Of a stretch of DNA of 64,000 nucleotides, positions 19,330 to 29,799 are shown piece after piece. The DNA lies in the NCBI GenBank assembly GCA_016872675.1, contig VGZG01000007.1, forward strand, positions 1 through 64,000. The letters are read 5' to 3'. The first letter of the stretch is position 1, and each line of letters starts with the position of its first letter. The notes below the pieces were generated by a model. The model saw only the letters and a list, made by a program, of their open reading frames with translations, had not been told where the DNA came from and searched no databases. This stretch comes from Planctomycetota bacterium (GTDB lineage Bacteria > Planctomycetota > UBA1135 > UBA2386). The translations under genes were made by a program, and so were the position numbers.

Positions 19330-20207
19330 GGGTTGCCTTGCACGGGAGTACGGCCGATGGCGACGGCGCGGCATTCGCCGGCGAAGGTCGCGGCGGCTGC
19401 TTCGATGCGGTCGAGCCAGTCGCGCGCGTCGGGCTTGAAGCACTGCATCACGCCGCGGCTCTGGTTGACCAGCGCGCCGAGGCCGCGCTTGTCGAACGCG
19501 GCCGCGAGGTCGGCGACCTTGCCGCCCTGCGCGCCGACGCCGGGCAGCAAGAGCCAGCTGTGCGGCAGCAGCGCGCGCAGTCGCGCCAGCTCCTGCGGCC
19601 ATGTTGCCCCCACCACGGCGCCGACCGGCGAGTAGCCGTGCGCCTGCGGTAGGTCCTGACCCCAGCGGGCGACGGCGCGCGCGACGACGTCGCACAGCGC
19701 CTCGCCACCGACCCGCAGGTCTTGGAAGTCCTCGGCGCCTGGGTTGCTGGTGCGCACCAGCACGAACACGCCGCGGCCCTTGTCGGCACGGCAGTGGGCC
19801 AGGAACGGCTGCGCCGAGTCGAGGCCGAGGTAGGGATGCAGCGTCACCGCGTCGGCGACCCGGAAGTGGCCCTCGGCGTAGGCCTCGGCGGTCGAGCCGA
19901 TGTCGCCGCGCTTGACGTCGCCGACGACCAGCAGGCCGTGGCGGCGCGCCAGCGCGCAGGTCTCTTCGTAGGCGGCGTAGCCGAGGGCGCCGAACTGCTC
20001 GAAGAAGGCGACGTTGGGCTTCACCGCCGGCGCGTGGCGCGCGATCGCCGGCAGCGCCTCGCGGTAGAAGGCGAGGATGCGCGCGGCGGGCTCGGCGCCG
20101 GGCGCAACTGCGGCGGGCAGGGCGTCGAGGCGGGGATCGAGGCCGATGACGACGGGAGCCTGCCCCCCGAGGACGCGATCTGCCAACGCCGCGACGAAGC
20201 TCTGCAT
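19326..20207 (-). CDS. pyrF: Orotidine 5'-phosphate decarboxylase, type 2
   Basis: The 293-aa product carries the PyrF catalytic motif VGDVKRGDIGSTAEAYAEG (D-x-K-x-x-D) plus the N-terminal VVIGLDPRLDALP and the phosphate-binding LLPGVGAQGG. Length and FEQFGALGYAAYEE place it in the longer type 2 (mycobacterial/myxococcal-like) subfamily. The enzyme decarboxylates OMP to UMP, the last step of de novo UMP synthesis. It is the promoter-proximal gene of the pyrF-bshC-bshB operon and is divergent from pntAA, with 82 bases between the two starts. UMP feeds UDP-GlcNAc, the BshA substrate, an appealing but inferred metabolic link. Confidence 0.94.
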   Translation of the reverse strand: MQSFVAALADRVLGGQAPVVIGLDPRLDALPAAVAPGAEPAARILAFYREALPAIARHAPAVKPNVAFFEQFGALGYAAYEETCALARRHGLLVVGDVKRGDIGSTAEAYAEGHFRVADAVTLHPYLGLDSAQPFLAHCRADKGRGVFVLVRTSNPGAEDFQDLRVGGEALCDVVARAVARWGQDLPQAHGYSPVGAVVGATWPQELARLRALLPHSWLLLPGVGAQGGKVADLAAAFDKRGLGALVNQSRGVMQCFKPDARDWLDRIEAAAATFAGECRAVAIGRTPVQGNP

Positions 20208-20289
20208 TCGGCGCGACAGACTAGCTGCGTTTCGTCGTGGCGCGAGGCCGCCGCGTCTGATTCTCTAGTCGGCCTACGGAGGCGGACTC

Positions 20290-21426
20290 ATGACTGTGAT
20301 TTTCGTGCCACGGGAGCGCGCCGACGGCGAGACGCGCGTCGCGGCGATTCCCGAGACAGTAAAAGGCTTGTTGAAGCTCGGACTACAGGCGCAGGTCGAG
20401 CGCGGCGCCGGCGAACGAGCCGGCTTCACCGACGCGGACTATGCAGCCGCCGGCGCGGCGGTCGTCGACGCGGCGGCGCGCAGCGCTGCGGATCTGGTGC
20501 TCGGCGTGCAGTGCCCCCCGCCCGAAGTAGCCAAGGGCCAGAAGCCCGGCTCGCTGCTGGTGTGCACCCTGACGCCTGCCGTCCAGCTGCCCGCCGTCAA
20601 GGCGCTGTGCGACGCCAAGGTCACGGCGATGGGCCTCGAGTTCATGCCGCGCATCACGCGCGCGCAGAAGATGGACGTGCTCAGCTCGCAGGCGACCTGT
20701 GGCGGCTACCAAGCCGTGTTGCTCGCCGCCGCGGCGCTGCCCAAGATGTTCCCGCTGATGATGACGGCGGCCGGCACGCTCACGCCGGCGCGCGTGCTCG
20801 TCCTTGGCGCCGGCGTCGCCGGCCTGCAGGCGATCTCTACCGCTCGCAAGCTCGGCGCGATCGTCGAGGCCAACGACATCCGGGCGGCGGTGAAGGAGCA
20901 GGTCGAGTCGCTCGGCGCGAAGTTCGTCGACACCGGCACGCCGCCGGACGCCGAGACCAAGGGCGGCTACGCCAAGGAGACGGGCGCCGAGTTCCTCAAG
21001 AAGCAGCGCGAGATCCTGTCGGCGCACATCGCGCAGGCCGACGTGCTGATCACGACGGCGCTGGTGCCCGGCAAGAAGGCGCCGGTGCTGGTCACCGCCG
21101 ACATGCGCAAGGGCATGCGGCCCGGCTCGGTGATCGTCGACATGGCCGCCGCGCAGGGTGGCAACGTCGAAGGTTCGGTCGCCGGCCAGCGCGTCGTCGT
21201 CGACGGCGTGACGATCCTCGGCGACGCCAACCTGCCGGCGCAGGTCGCCGCCGACGCCTCGCGCATGTACGCGCGCAACGTGCTCGCCTTCCTCGGCGAG
21301 TTCGTCAAGGCGGGCGCGGCCAAGGTCGCGCTCGACAATGAGATCCTGTCGGCGGTGACGATCGTCCACGACGGCGTCGTCCGCCATGAACCCACCGCGC
21401 TGGCTCTCGCCGCGCACGGAGGCTGA
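20290..21426 (+). CDS. pntAA: NAD(P) transhydrogenase subunit alpha part 1 (NAD-binding, dI)
   Basis: The 378-aa product begins MTVIFVPRERADGETRVAAIPETV, the alanine dehydrogenase/PNT N-terminal family. It contains the RQD-loop-equivalent region and Rossmann motif VLVLGAGVAGLQAISTARKLGAIVEAND, then GYAKETGAEFLKKQREIL and VDMAAAQGGNVEGS. A strong GGAGG site lies 7 bases before ATG 20290. The soluble dI domain binds NAD(H) and transfers hydride to NADP(H) on PntB. This is the three-gene form, with the alpha subunit split in two. Four bases separate its stop region from pntAB. Confidence 0.96.
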   Translation: MTVIFVPRERADGETRVAAIPETVKGLLKLGLQAQVERGAGERAGFTDADYAAAGAAVVDAAARSAADLVLGVQCPPPEVAKGQKPGSLLVCTLTPAVQLPAVKALCDAKVTAMGLEFMPRITRAQKMDVLSSQATCGGYQAVLLAAAALPKMFPLMMTAAGTLTPARVLVLGAGVAGLQAISTARKLGAIVEANDIRAAVKEQVESLGAKFVDTGTPPDAETKGGYAKETGAEFLKKQREILSAHIAQADVLITTALVPGKKAPVLVTADMRKGMRPGSVIVDMAAAQGGNVEGSVAGQRVVVDGVTILGDANLPAQVAADASRMYARNVLAFLGEFVKAGAAKVALDNEILSAVTIVHDGVVRHEPTALALAAHGG

Positions 21427-21429
21427 GCG

Positions 21430-21714
21430 ATGGACCCGGTCTTCCTGCTGATCTTCACGTTCGTCATCGCCTCGCTGCTCGGCTTCGAGTTGATCAACAA
21501 GGTGCCGCCGACGCTGCACACGCCGCTGATGTCGGGCAGCAACGCGATCTCCGGCATCACGGTCGTCGGCGCGCTGATGTGCGCCGAGGCGGCCGAGGGC
21601 TGGCTGGCGCAGTCGCTGGCCTTCCTCGCGATCGCGCTGGCGACGATCAACGTCGTCGGCGGCTACATGGTGACCGACCGCATGCTGGCGTCGTTCAAGA
21701 AGAAGGAGAAGTAG
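21430..21714 (+). CDS. pntAB: NAD(P) transhydrogenase subunit alpha part 2 (membrane, dII)
   Basis: The 94-aa product has three predicted membrane helices and the typical PntAB motif VPPTLHTPLMSGSNAISGITVVGAL. It supplies part of the proton channel of the split alpha subunit. It begins three bases after the pntAA stop and is followed almost immediately by pntB, consistent with a single operon. Confidence 0.95.
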   Translation: MDPVFLLIFTFVIASLLGFELINKVPPTLHTPLMSGSNAISGITVVGALMCAEAAEGWLAQSLAFLAIALATINVVGGYMVTDRMLASFKKKEK

Positions 21715-21715
21715 C

Positions 21716-23113
<1,398 letters not shown>

Positions 23114-23123
23114 CTCCATCGCA

Positions 23124-23140
23124 GGCAGCGCGCGGCTGCC
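23124..23140. terminator. Candidate bidirectional hairpin between pntB and the SWIM gene
   Basis: GGCAGC and GCTGCC form a 6-bp stem around GCGCG in the 34-base gap between two convergent genes. Position favours a shared terminator; the stem is short and no T-tract is present. Confidence 0.3.
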
Positions 23141-23147
23141 CCCGCCG

Positions 23148-24038
23148 TCAGCCCGGCTTCGCCGACTTGCGAACCTTCTCGACGTCCGACTCGATCGCTT
23201 CGGCGGTCGACTGCTTACGCGCCTTGCCCTTGCGGGCCGGCTTCTCGTCGTTGTCGGGGTCCTCGTCCGACTTGGCGATCGTCACCTGCTGCGCGGCCGG
23301 CGCGGCGTTCGCGGGCGGCGGCGGCGGCGGTGTGGTCGCGCTGAGCCCGTGCAGCGCCTTCAGCGCCGCCTCGACGCAGCGGTCGGCGAGTGCGCCGGTG
23401 AACCAGCGCACCTGCATCGAAGACAAGGTCTGACCGAGGTCGGCATCCTCGGCGTCGGGGAACAGCACCGGCTCCTCGGGCACGCCGTAAGCGAGCGGCG
23501 GCAGTTCGCTGTCCGGCTCGGTCTGCCGGACCCTGGCGAGCAGCGCTTGCAGGTCGACGCCGCGCAGCATCATCAGCTCCCACGGCTTCTCGTCGAGCCG
23601 GCGCGCGAACAGCTCGTGCAGGGCCAGCACGTGGCGGCACGGCTTCTCGGGCAGGTCGCACGAGCAGCCGAAGGTGACGCTGCGCGCCTCCGGGAAGAGC
23701 GGTTCGCCGACGATGCGTGCGACCAGCCGGTCGAAGCTGCGCGGCACGCGGCCATTCTCCAGCGCTTCGACGATCGACTTGCTGCGCCGCAGCACGCGGA
23801 CCAGCGTGCTCCAGTCGCGCATCGGCAGGGTGCGGATCTGCAGGCTGACCTCGTGGATCGAGCCCATCGCGCCCTCCATCTCGCACCGGATCGAGCCGGG
23901 GCGGATGCGGACCATTGGCTTGCGGATACTCGGCAGCGCCTCGAGCGCGGCGGCGAGCCGCGCGTCGTCGACGCTGCGTGTCGCCTCGCGGCGCCAGCGC
24001 TCGCCCAGCGAGATCGACTTGTGGTCGGCGGAGTTCAC
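23148..24038 (-). CDS. SWIM zinc-finger protein paired with SNF2 helicase
   Basis: The 296-aa product starts at GTG 24038, overlapping the helicase stop by 4 bases. A SWIM-type zinc site is visible at about residues 125-140: FGCSCDLPEKPCRHVLALHEL (Cys-x-Cys, then Cys-x-His). The surrounding region (SLQIRTLPMRDWSTLVRVL) matches SWIM proteins encoded beside bacterial SNF2 genes. The C-terminal 70 residues are Pro/Ala-rich and then highly charged (KPARKGKARKQ), probably disordered and nucleic-acid binding. The pair likely acts together on DNA or RNA-protein complexes; the cellular process is not known. Confidence 0.8.
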   Translation of the reverse strand: MNSADHKSISLGERWRREATRSVDDARLAAALEALPSIRKPMVRIRPGSIRCEMEGAMGSIHEVSLQIRTLPMRDWSTLVRVLRRSKSIVEALENGRVPRSFDRLVARIVGEPLFPEARSVTFGCSCDLPEKPCRHVLALHELFARRLDEKPWELMMLRGVDLQALLARVRQTEPDSELPPLAYGVPEEPVLFPDAEDADLGQTLSSMQVRWFTGALADRCVEAALKALHGLSATTPPPPPPANAAPAAQQVTIAKSDEDPDNDEKPARKGKARKQSTAEAIESDVEKVRKSAKPG

Positions 24039-26824
24039 GCGAGCGCCTCTTGCCGATCGAGCACGAGCAGGCGCTTGAGCTCGTCATTGCTGAGTTCGGT
24101 CAGCCAACTCTCGCCGGCGGCGAGCAGGTTGTCGGCGACCTCCCGCTTGCGCTCGAGCATCGTCTGGATGCGCTCTTCGAGCGTGCCGCTGCAGACGAAC
24201 TTGTGCACGAAGACGTTGCGCTGCTGGCCGATGCGGAAGGCGCGGTCGGTCGCCTGGTCCTCCACTGCCGGGTTCCACCAGCGATCGTAGTGGAACACGC
24301 GATTGGCGGCCGTGAGGTTGAGGCCCGTGCCGCCCGCCTTGAGCGACAACACGAACAGCTTCGGGCCGTCTGGGCGCGAGGCCTGGAAGTCGGTGACCAT
24401 CTGGTCACGCTCCTTCTGCGGCACGCCGCCGTGCAGGAACAGCACCGGGCCACCGAAGGTGGTCTCGGCGTGCGTCTTGAGCAGCGAGCCCATCTCCTTG
24501 AACTGCGTGAAGATCAGGCAGCGGTCGCCCTCGTCGAGCGCCTCCTCGAGCATCTCGGTTATCAGGTCGAGCTTGCCCGAGCGGCTCGGCAGCGCGCTGC
24601 CGTCCAGCAGGTAGTGTGCCGGGTGGTTGCACACCTGCTTGAGGCGCAGCAGCGTCGTGAGGATCGCGCCGCGGCGATGGATGCCCTCGGCGGCCTTCTC
24701 GACCTCCTGCAGGCCCTTGCGAACAACGGACTCGTAGAGGATCGCCTGCTCGCGCGAGAGCGTCGCGGTGACGATCTGCTCGGTCTTCTCCGGCAGGTCA
24801 GCGACGATCTCCGGGTCGGTCTTGAGGCGGCGCAGCACGAACGGCCGCACCAACCGCGCCAGCGCCGACATCGAACCCTGCCGACGCTGCTTGACGATCG
24901 GATGCTCAAGCGTTTGCAGGAACTGCGTGCGCGAGCCGAGCAGGCCTTCGTTGAGGAAGTCCATGATCGACCACAGGTCGAGTGGACGGTTCTCGAGCGG
25001 CGTGCCGGTCAGCGCGAGGCGGAAGTGGCCGCGCAGCGTGCGGGCGACCTTCGACTGGCGCGTTGTCGGGTTCTTGATGTTCTGCGCCTCGTCGAGCACG
25101 ACGCCGTCGAAGGTCACGTCCTGCATGACCTCCTCGTCGCGCTGCAGCAGGTTGTAGCTGGTGAGGATGATGTCGCAGCCGCGGAGGGCGCTGCGGAAGT
25201 CCTCGCCGGTCTCGGCGCGACCCTTGCCGTGGTGCATCAGCACGCGCAGGTGCGGCGCGAAGCGGTTGAGCTCGCGACGCCAGTTGCCCAGCACGGAGAC
25301 CGGGCACACGATCATGATCGCGTTGGCGTCCTTGCGCTGGCGGCGCCAGTCAATCATCACCGCGATTGCTTGGACGGTCTTGCCAAGGCCCATGTCGTCG
25401 GCGAGGCAGGCGCCGAAGCCCTGGTCGACGAGGTAGTGCATCCAGGCGTGGCCGCGCGATTGGTACGGGCGCAACTCGCCGACGAACTCGCTCGGCAGGG
25501 GCAGGTTTTCGACGACGCGAGCATGCTCGAGGTTCTGCAGTAGCGCCTCCAGACGCGGCGAGCTGGCGACGGACTCCATCGCCAGCCCGTGCAGATGCGA
25601 TGCGCCGCCCAGGCGCAGGCGCAGCGCTTCGAAGAAGCTGATGCGCTCGCCGCCTTCCTCCATGCGCGCCTTGAAGTCCTTGATCGCCTCGCGGTCCTTC
25701 GGCGACAGCAGCACGGGGCGGCGGTCGATGAAGATGAGCGGAGTCTTTGCTTCGACGAGCTGGTCGAACTCGGACTGGGTCAGCTCCTTGTCGCCGACGG
25801 CAAGGCTCCAGCGGAACTCGAACCACGGCCGCGGCTCGTCCTGCGTGCCCTTGCCCTCGACGATGGCAACGCGCGCCGACAGGCGCTGCATCGCCTCGAC
25901 ACCGGGCAACTGCAGCTCGAAGCCCTCGCTCTCGAGCAGCGGCATGTGGTCGAGGATCTGGTCGAGTTCGGCGCGGGTCAGGCTGGCGCGGCCATCGCTA
26001 AGGTTGCGGGCGCGGCGCAACGCCGGCATGCGCTCGGCGACGCGCTCAATGGTCTGCTCGACCCTGACGAGGTTGTCGACGGCGATCTCGTTGCGGAACG
26101 GCGACGCCGCGAGGCGCTGGTGCAGGCTCTCGACAGTCTCGGTGAACGGCACCGTCGGGATCGGGCGGACCAGGATCTGCAGGCCCCACGGCACGCCTTC
26201 CTCGAGCGGCTTGTCCGGGACCAGGATCTCGATCACCGGCACGATCGGCGTCTGCCAGTACTCCTTGGGCAGGCGCTCGGCCTTGGCGAAACCCGGCTTC
26301 GGCGCATCGCCGCTCGCCGCCGCGGCCACGACGACTTGGTCGAGCGCGTGGCCGACGAAGCTGACCAGGAGGTTGCGCTGCGAGACGGCGTAGACTGGGT
26401 CGTCGGGCACCGCGAAGCGCGCCGTGCACAGAGAACCGGGCACAAGGTCGGCGACGCCGGCCATCACCCATTGCGTATCGGTGGCCCAGTGCGGCGCCCA
26501 TTGCAGCACGCCCGGCTGTGGCGCTGGCGCGAAGTCGCCGCGGGCGATCATGCGCAGCACGAGTTGGCTGGCGGCCGACAGCGCGCGCAGGGCGGCCGGC
26601 TGCCTCTGCGCGTCGAGCGACGCGAGCCAGGGAATCGCTGCAGCCAGCGGCAGCGACCGCGCTGGGACGGTCCACAAGGCCGGCGCGATGCGAGCCGGCG
26701 GCCGCTCCTCGTCGTCGTCGCCGGCGGCGCCGACCAGGACCACGGGGCGCAGGGTCGAGTCCTCGACCGGGATCAGGATCTGCAGTTCGACCGGCTCGAG
26801 CAGGGCCCGCAGAGCGGCGGGCAA
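24035..26824 (-). CDS. SNF2-family DEAD/DEAH-box helicase
   Basis: About 930 aa from TTG 26824. The C-terminal half is a complete SNF2 engine: GFGACLADDMGLGKTVQAIAVM (motif I), VLDEAQNIKNPTTRQSK (II), LTGTPLENRPLDLWSIMDFL (III), SLKAGGTGLNLTAANRVFHYD (V) and ATDRAFRIGQQRNVFVHKF (VI). The N-terminal 380 residues are the SNF2-associated domain common in bacterial homologues. Family-like sequence (LHAAYLHSRQPADARIALW) continues upstream of 26824 in the same frame to a CTG at about 26914, with no ATG, GTG or TTG between, so the real start is uncertain. It is a translocase that remodels nucleoprotein; its partner SWIM gene overlaps its stop. Confidence 0.92.
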   Translation of the reverse strand: MPAALRALLEPVELQILIPVEDSTLRPVVLVGAAGDDDEERPPARIAPALWTVPARSLPLAAAIPWLASLDAQRQPAALRALSAASQLVLRMIARGDFAPAPQPGVLQWAPHWATDTQWVMAGVADLVPGSLCTARFAVPDDPVYAVSQRNLLVSFVGHALDQVVVAAAASGDAPKPGFAKAERLPKEYWQTPIVPVIEILVPDKPLEEGVPWGLQILVRPIPTVPFTETVESLHQRLAASPFRNEIAVDNLVRVEQTIERVAERMPALRRARNLSDGRASLTRAELDQILDHMPLLESEGFELQLPGVEAMQRLSARVAIVEGKGTQDEPRPWFEFRWSLAVGDKELTQSEFDQLVEAKTPLIFIDRRPVLLSPKDREAIKDFKARMEEGGERISFFEALRLRLGGASHLHGLAMESVASSPRLEALLQNLEHARVVENLPLPSEFVGELRPYQSRGHAWMHYLVDQGFGACLADDMGLGKTVQAIAVMIDWRRQRKDANAIMIVCPVSVLGNWRRELNRFAPHLRVLMHHGKGRAETGEDFRSALRGCDIILTSYNLLQRDEEVMQDVTFDGVVLDEAQNIKNPTTRQSKVARTLRGHFRLALTGTPLENRPLDLWSIMDFLNEGLLGSRTQFLQTLEHPIVKQRRQGSMSALARLVRPFVLRRLKTDPEIVADLPEKTEQIVTATLSREQAILYESVVRKGLQEVEKAAEGIHRRGAILTTLLRLKQVCNHPAHYLLDGSALPSRSGKLDLITEMLEEALDEGDRCLIFTQFKEMGSLLKTHAETTFGGPVLFLHGGVPQKERDQMVTDFQASRPDGPKLFVLSLKAGGTGLNLTAANRVFHYDRWWNPAVEDQATDRAFRIGQQRNVFVHKFVCSGTLEERIQTMLERKREVADNLLAAGESWLTELSNDELKRLLVLDRQEALA

Positions 26825-26915
26825 GATTTCGCCAATCCCAGCGGCCCCGTCGTCGGACCACAGGGCGATCCGCGCGTCGGCGGGCTGCCGGGAGTGCAGG
26901 TAGGCGGCGTGCAGC

Positions 26916-27326
26916 TTAGTGCTTCTCGGACATCGCCGGCTTGGGGTACGCCCACTCCTTGGAGACCTTCGCCTTCGTCGCGTGCATTGGATGGTCGATG
27001 CGACGCGTCGCCTGGTCGGCGAGCGTGAAGATGAACAGCAGCGAGAGGAACAGGAAGGAGCTGAGGAAGACGATCTTGTTGATCGCCGTGTCCCACTTCA
27101 TGTGCATGAAGAACAGGATCACGAGGCTGGCCTTGACGCTCGCGATCAACATCGCGATCAGCATGTTGGCCGGGCCGAAGTCGATGCGCGACGCGATGAC
27201 CGTGACCGCCGTCAGGATCAGCAGCACGATCAGCACGTTCGTGAACATCGCGCTGCTGGAGACGTGGTGGTGCCCCATCTGGAGCTCACCGTGTCCGTGA
27301 CTATCGTTGTGGGCGTGAGCGCTCAT
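26916..27326 (-). CDS. caa3-type cytochrome c oxidase subunit IV
   Basis: ATG 27326 shares one base with the subunit III stop (TGATG). The 136-aa product has a His-rich N-terminus (HAHNDSHGHGELQMGHHH), then three predicted helices (FTNVLIVLLILTAVTVIA, MLIAMLIASVKASLVILFF, IVFLSSFLFLSLLFIFTLA) with the family signature KASLVILFFMHMKWD. Prokaryotic COX IV stabilises the caa3 oxidase. It is the last gene of the act-cox cluster and ends just ahead of the helicase gene. Confidence 0.88.
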   Translation of the reverse strand: MSAHAHNDSHGHGELQMGHHHVSSSAMFTNVLIVLLILTAVTVIASRIDFGPANMLIAMLIASVKASLVILFFMHMKWDTAINKIVFLSSFLFLSLLFIFTLADQATRRIDHPMHATKAKVSKEWAYPKPAMSEKH

Positions 27327-28087
27327 CAGGGCACCAGGTACAGCAGTGGGAAGAGGAAGATCCAGATCAGGTCGACGAGGTGCCAGTACAGGCCCACGAG
27401 GTCGACCGGCAGGTAGTAGCCGGCGTGGAAGCGGCCCTTGGCGACGCCCTTCATGATCCAGAGGATCAGACCGGCGCCGATGATGACGTGCAGGCCGTGG
27501 ATGGCCGTCATCGTCACATAGATGGCGAAGAACAGGTGGCCGTGCAGCAGCGGCGCGCCAGTCTCGTCGACCATGACGTTGTGCACGTCCGTGAACCAGG
27601 CCAGCGACCCGGCGTTGGACGACCCGTCGACCTGGTAGTTGTCGAACATGTGTGGGAACACGAACAGCCCGTGCTCGGTCTTCGCCTTGTACTCGAAGAA
27701 CTTGATGACCATGAAGATCACGGCGCCCAGCACTGTGAGCGCGCAGAACAGCATGGTCTTCTGCTTCTGGCTGGTCTGCGCCGAACGCACGCCCATGGCC
27801 ATCGTCCACGAGCTGAGCAGCAGCACCGAGGTGTTGACGGCGCCGAGCTTCCAGTCGAGCTGTTGGCCGCCGACCCTGAAGGTCTCCGGGTACAGGTCGT
27901 GGTAGTAGAAGTACGCCGCGAAGAGCCCGCCGAAGAGCAGGATTTCCGTCGCCAGAAACAGCCAGAAGCCGAGCTTGGCCGACTGGAACTCCTGCACCGG
28001 CGTGTCGAAGTGGTGCGCCACCGTGTGGGGAACGAACTCGGGTCCCGGCGCCGGGATCACTACCGAGTGGTGACCGTCGTGACTCAT
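27326..28087 (-). CDS. ctaE: Cytochrome c oxidase subunit III
   Basis: The 253-aa product has the COX III pattern of about six to seven helices: KLGFWLFLATEILLFGGLFAAYFYY, LNTSVLLLSSWTMAMGVR-type segment, and the conserved TMTAIHGLHVIIGAGLILW and VDLVGLYWHLVDLIWIFLFPLLYL near the C-terminus (H and W residues lining the lipid cleft). It belongs to the caa3 oxidase with the flanking genes for subunits I and IV. An AGGTACCC stretch lies ahead of ATG 28087. Confidence 0.95.
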   Translation of the reverse strand: MSHDGHHSVVIPAPGPEFVPHTVAHHFDTPVQEFQSAKLGFWLFLATEILLFGGLFAAYFYYHDLYPETFRVGGQQLDWKLGAVNTSVLLLSSWTMAMGVRSAQTSQKQKTMLFCALTVLGAVIFMVIKFFEYKAKTEHGLFVFPHMFDNYQVDGSSNAGSLAWFTDVHNVMVDETGAPLLHGHLFFAIYVTMTAIHGLHVIIGAGLILWIMKGVAKGRFHAGYYLPVDLVGLYWHLVDLIWIFLFPLLYLVP

Positions 28088-28136
28088 CGTGGGTACCTGT
28101 AGCGGCGTGGCTTGAAGGAGGGGCAGCGGTCGCAGA

Positions 28137-29792
28137 TCAGCCGATGGGCGTCTGCGTCGACTTGAGGTCCAGCGTGGAGTAGTCGTAGACCTCGGTCGTG
28201 ACCTTCGGCGCGTGCGCGAAGTTCTCGAGCGGCGGCGGCGTGGGCGTCAGCCAGTCGAGCGTCACGCCGCCCCATTGGTTCTGCATCGCCTTCTTGCCGA
28301 TGAACAGCGAGGCGACGAGGTAGGAGACCATCAGCGCGACGCCCGAGCCGAGGATGATCGCGCCGACCGTCGATGCGCTGTGGTAGGGCTGGAACTCCGG
28401 CACGTACGTCGCGTAGCGGCGCGGCATGCCCTGGCTGCCCATCTCGAACTGCGGCAGGAAGGTCACGTTGAAGCCGACGAAGATCGTCACGCAAGCGATC
28501 TTGGCCAGCGTCTCGTTGTACATCACGCCGAACATCTTCGGCCACCAGTGGTGCAGACCGGCGAAGAACGCCAGCGCGATCGAGCCCATCATCACGTAGT
28601 GGAAGTGCGCAACGACGAAGTACGTGTCGTGTAGGTGCAGGTCGACGTTGAGCGCGCCGAGGATGACGCCCGTCAGGCCGCCGATCGCGAAGATGATCAG
28701 GAAGGCCAGCGTGTAGAGCATCGGCGAGTTGAGCGCGATCGAACCCTTCCAGATCGTCGCGACCCAGCTGAACTCCTTGATCGCGGTCGGGATCGCCACG
28801 AAGAACGTCAAGAACGAGAACGCGAACATCGCGTACGTCGACTGGCCCGACGTGAACATGTGGTGGCCCCACACGAGGAAGCTGATGATCGCGATTGCCA
28901 GTGAGCTGAACGCGATCAGCTTGTAGCCGAACAGCGGCTTGCGGCTGTGGACCGACACCAGCTCGCTGATGATGCCGAAGGCCGGCAGCACCATGATGTA
29001 GACGGCCGGGTGGCTGTAGAACCAGAAGAAGTGCTCGAACAGCACCGGGTCGCCGCCCAGCCGCGGATCGAAGATGCCGATGTGGTAGAGGCGCTCGAAC
29101 GCCACCAGCAGCACCGTGATGCCGAGCACCGGCGTCGCCAGCACCTGCAGCAGCGCCGTCGCGTACAGCGCCCAGACGAACAGCGGCATGCGGAACCACG
29201 TCAGGCCGGGCGCGCGCAGCTTGTGCGTCGTGACGATGAAGTTGAGGCCCGTGAAGATCGAGCTGAAGCCCAGCAGGAATATGCCGAGGCCGATCGTGAC
29301 GACCGCCTTGTTCGTGTACAGGCTGTATGGGGCGTAGAACGTCCAGCCGGTGTCGAAGCCGCCGAGCACGATGGCGAGCGCCGCGAGCACAGCGCCCATG
29401 ACCCACAGGTAGAAGCTCAGCAGATTGAGGCGCGGCAGCGCCACATCCTTCGCGCCGAGCATCAGCGGCAGGATCATGTTGCCCAGCGAGCCCGGGATCG
29501 CCGGGATCACGAAGAGGAACACCATGAACGCCCCGTGCAACGTGAAGATCTCGTTGTACTGGTCGTTGGTGAACAGCATGCCGTTCGGCTCCCAGAGGTG
29601 CAGGCGCACCAGCAGGGCGAACAGGCCGCCCGCGAGGAACGCGAGGCCCGTGCCGATCAGGTACATGATGCCGATGCGCTTGTGGTCGAGGGTGCCGGCC
29701 CAAGACCAGAAGCCGCTGCTGCAGTTCAGGTAGTTCTTCGGCTGCTCCGACTTCGCCTTCTGCGTGTCCAGGATGGGTGCGTGCGTGGTCAT
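28137..29792 (-). CDS. ctaD: Cytochrome c oxidase subunit I, A2-type haem-copper oxidase
   Basis: The 551-aa subunit has the catalytic haem-copper signatures [30 protein letters not shown] (CuB histidines) and [17 protein letters not shown] (haem a and a3 ligands). The position normally occupied by the D-channel glutamate (HPEVY) is Ala, preceded by Tyr-Ser (YSHPAVY), the hallmark of the A2 subfamily found in caa3 oxidases such as those of Thermus and Rhodothermus. It reduces oxygen to water and pumps protons. The start is 8 bases past the subunit II stop. Confidence 0.97.
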   Translation of the reverse strand: MTTHAPILDTQKAKSEQPKNYLNCSSGFWSWAGTLDHKRIGIMYLIGTGLAFLAGGLFALLVRLHLWEPNGMLFTNDQYNEIFTLHGAFMVFLFVIPAIPGSLGNMILPLMLGAKDVALPRLNLLSFYLWVMGAVLAALAIVLGGFDTGWTFYAPYSLYTNKAVVTIGLGIFLLGFSSIFTGLNFIVTTHKLRAPGLTWFRMPLFVWALYATALLQVLATPVLGITVLLVAFERLYHIGIFDPRLGGDPVLFEHFFWFYSHPAVYIMVLPAFGIISELVSVHSRKPLFGYKLIAFSSLAIAIISFLVWGHHMFTSGQSTYAMFAFSFLTFFVAIPTAIKEFSWVATIWKGSIALNSPMLYTLAFLIIFAIGGLTGVILGALNVDLHLHDTYFVVAHFHYVMMGSIALAFFAGLHHWWPKMFGVMYNETLAKIACVTIFVGFNVTFLPQFEMGSQGMPRRYATYVPEFQPYHSASTVGAIILGSGVALMVSYLVASLFIGKKAMQNQWGGVTLDWLTPTPPPLENFAHAPKVTTEVYDYSTLDLKSTQTPIG

Positions 29793-29799
29793 GGGTGTC

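Noticed and set aside
24035-26824. DISARM-like or other phage-defence locus for the SNF2 helicase
   Set aside because: No methyltransferase, PLD, DUF1998 or other defence genes flank it; only the SWIM partner is present between core metabolic and respiratory operons.
26916-27809. Single 297-codon frame covering oxidase subunits III and IV
   Set aside because: The first half is subunit III read out of frame. The true subunit IV starts at ATG 27326, next to the subunit III stop.
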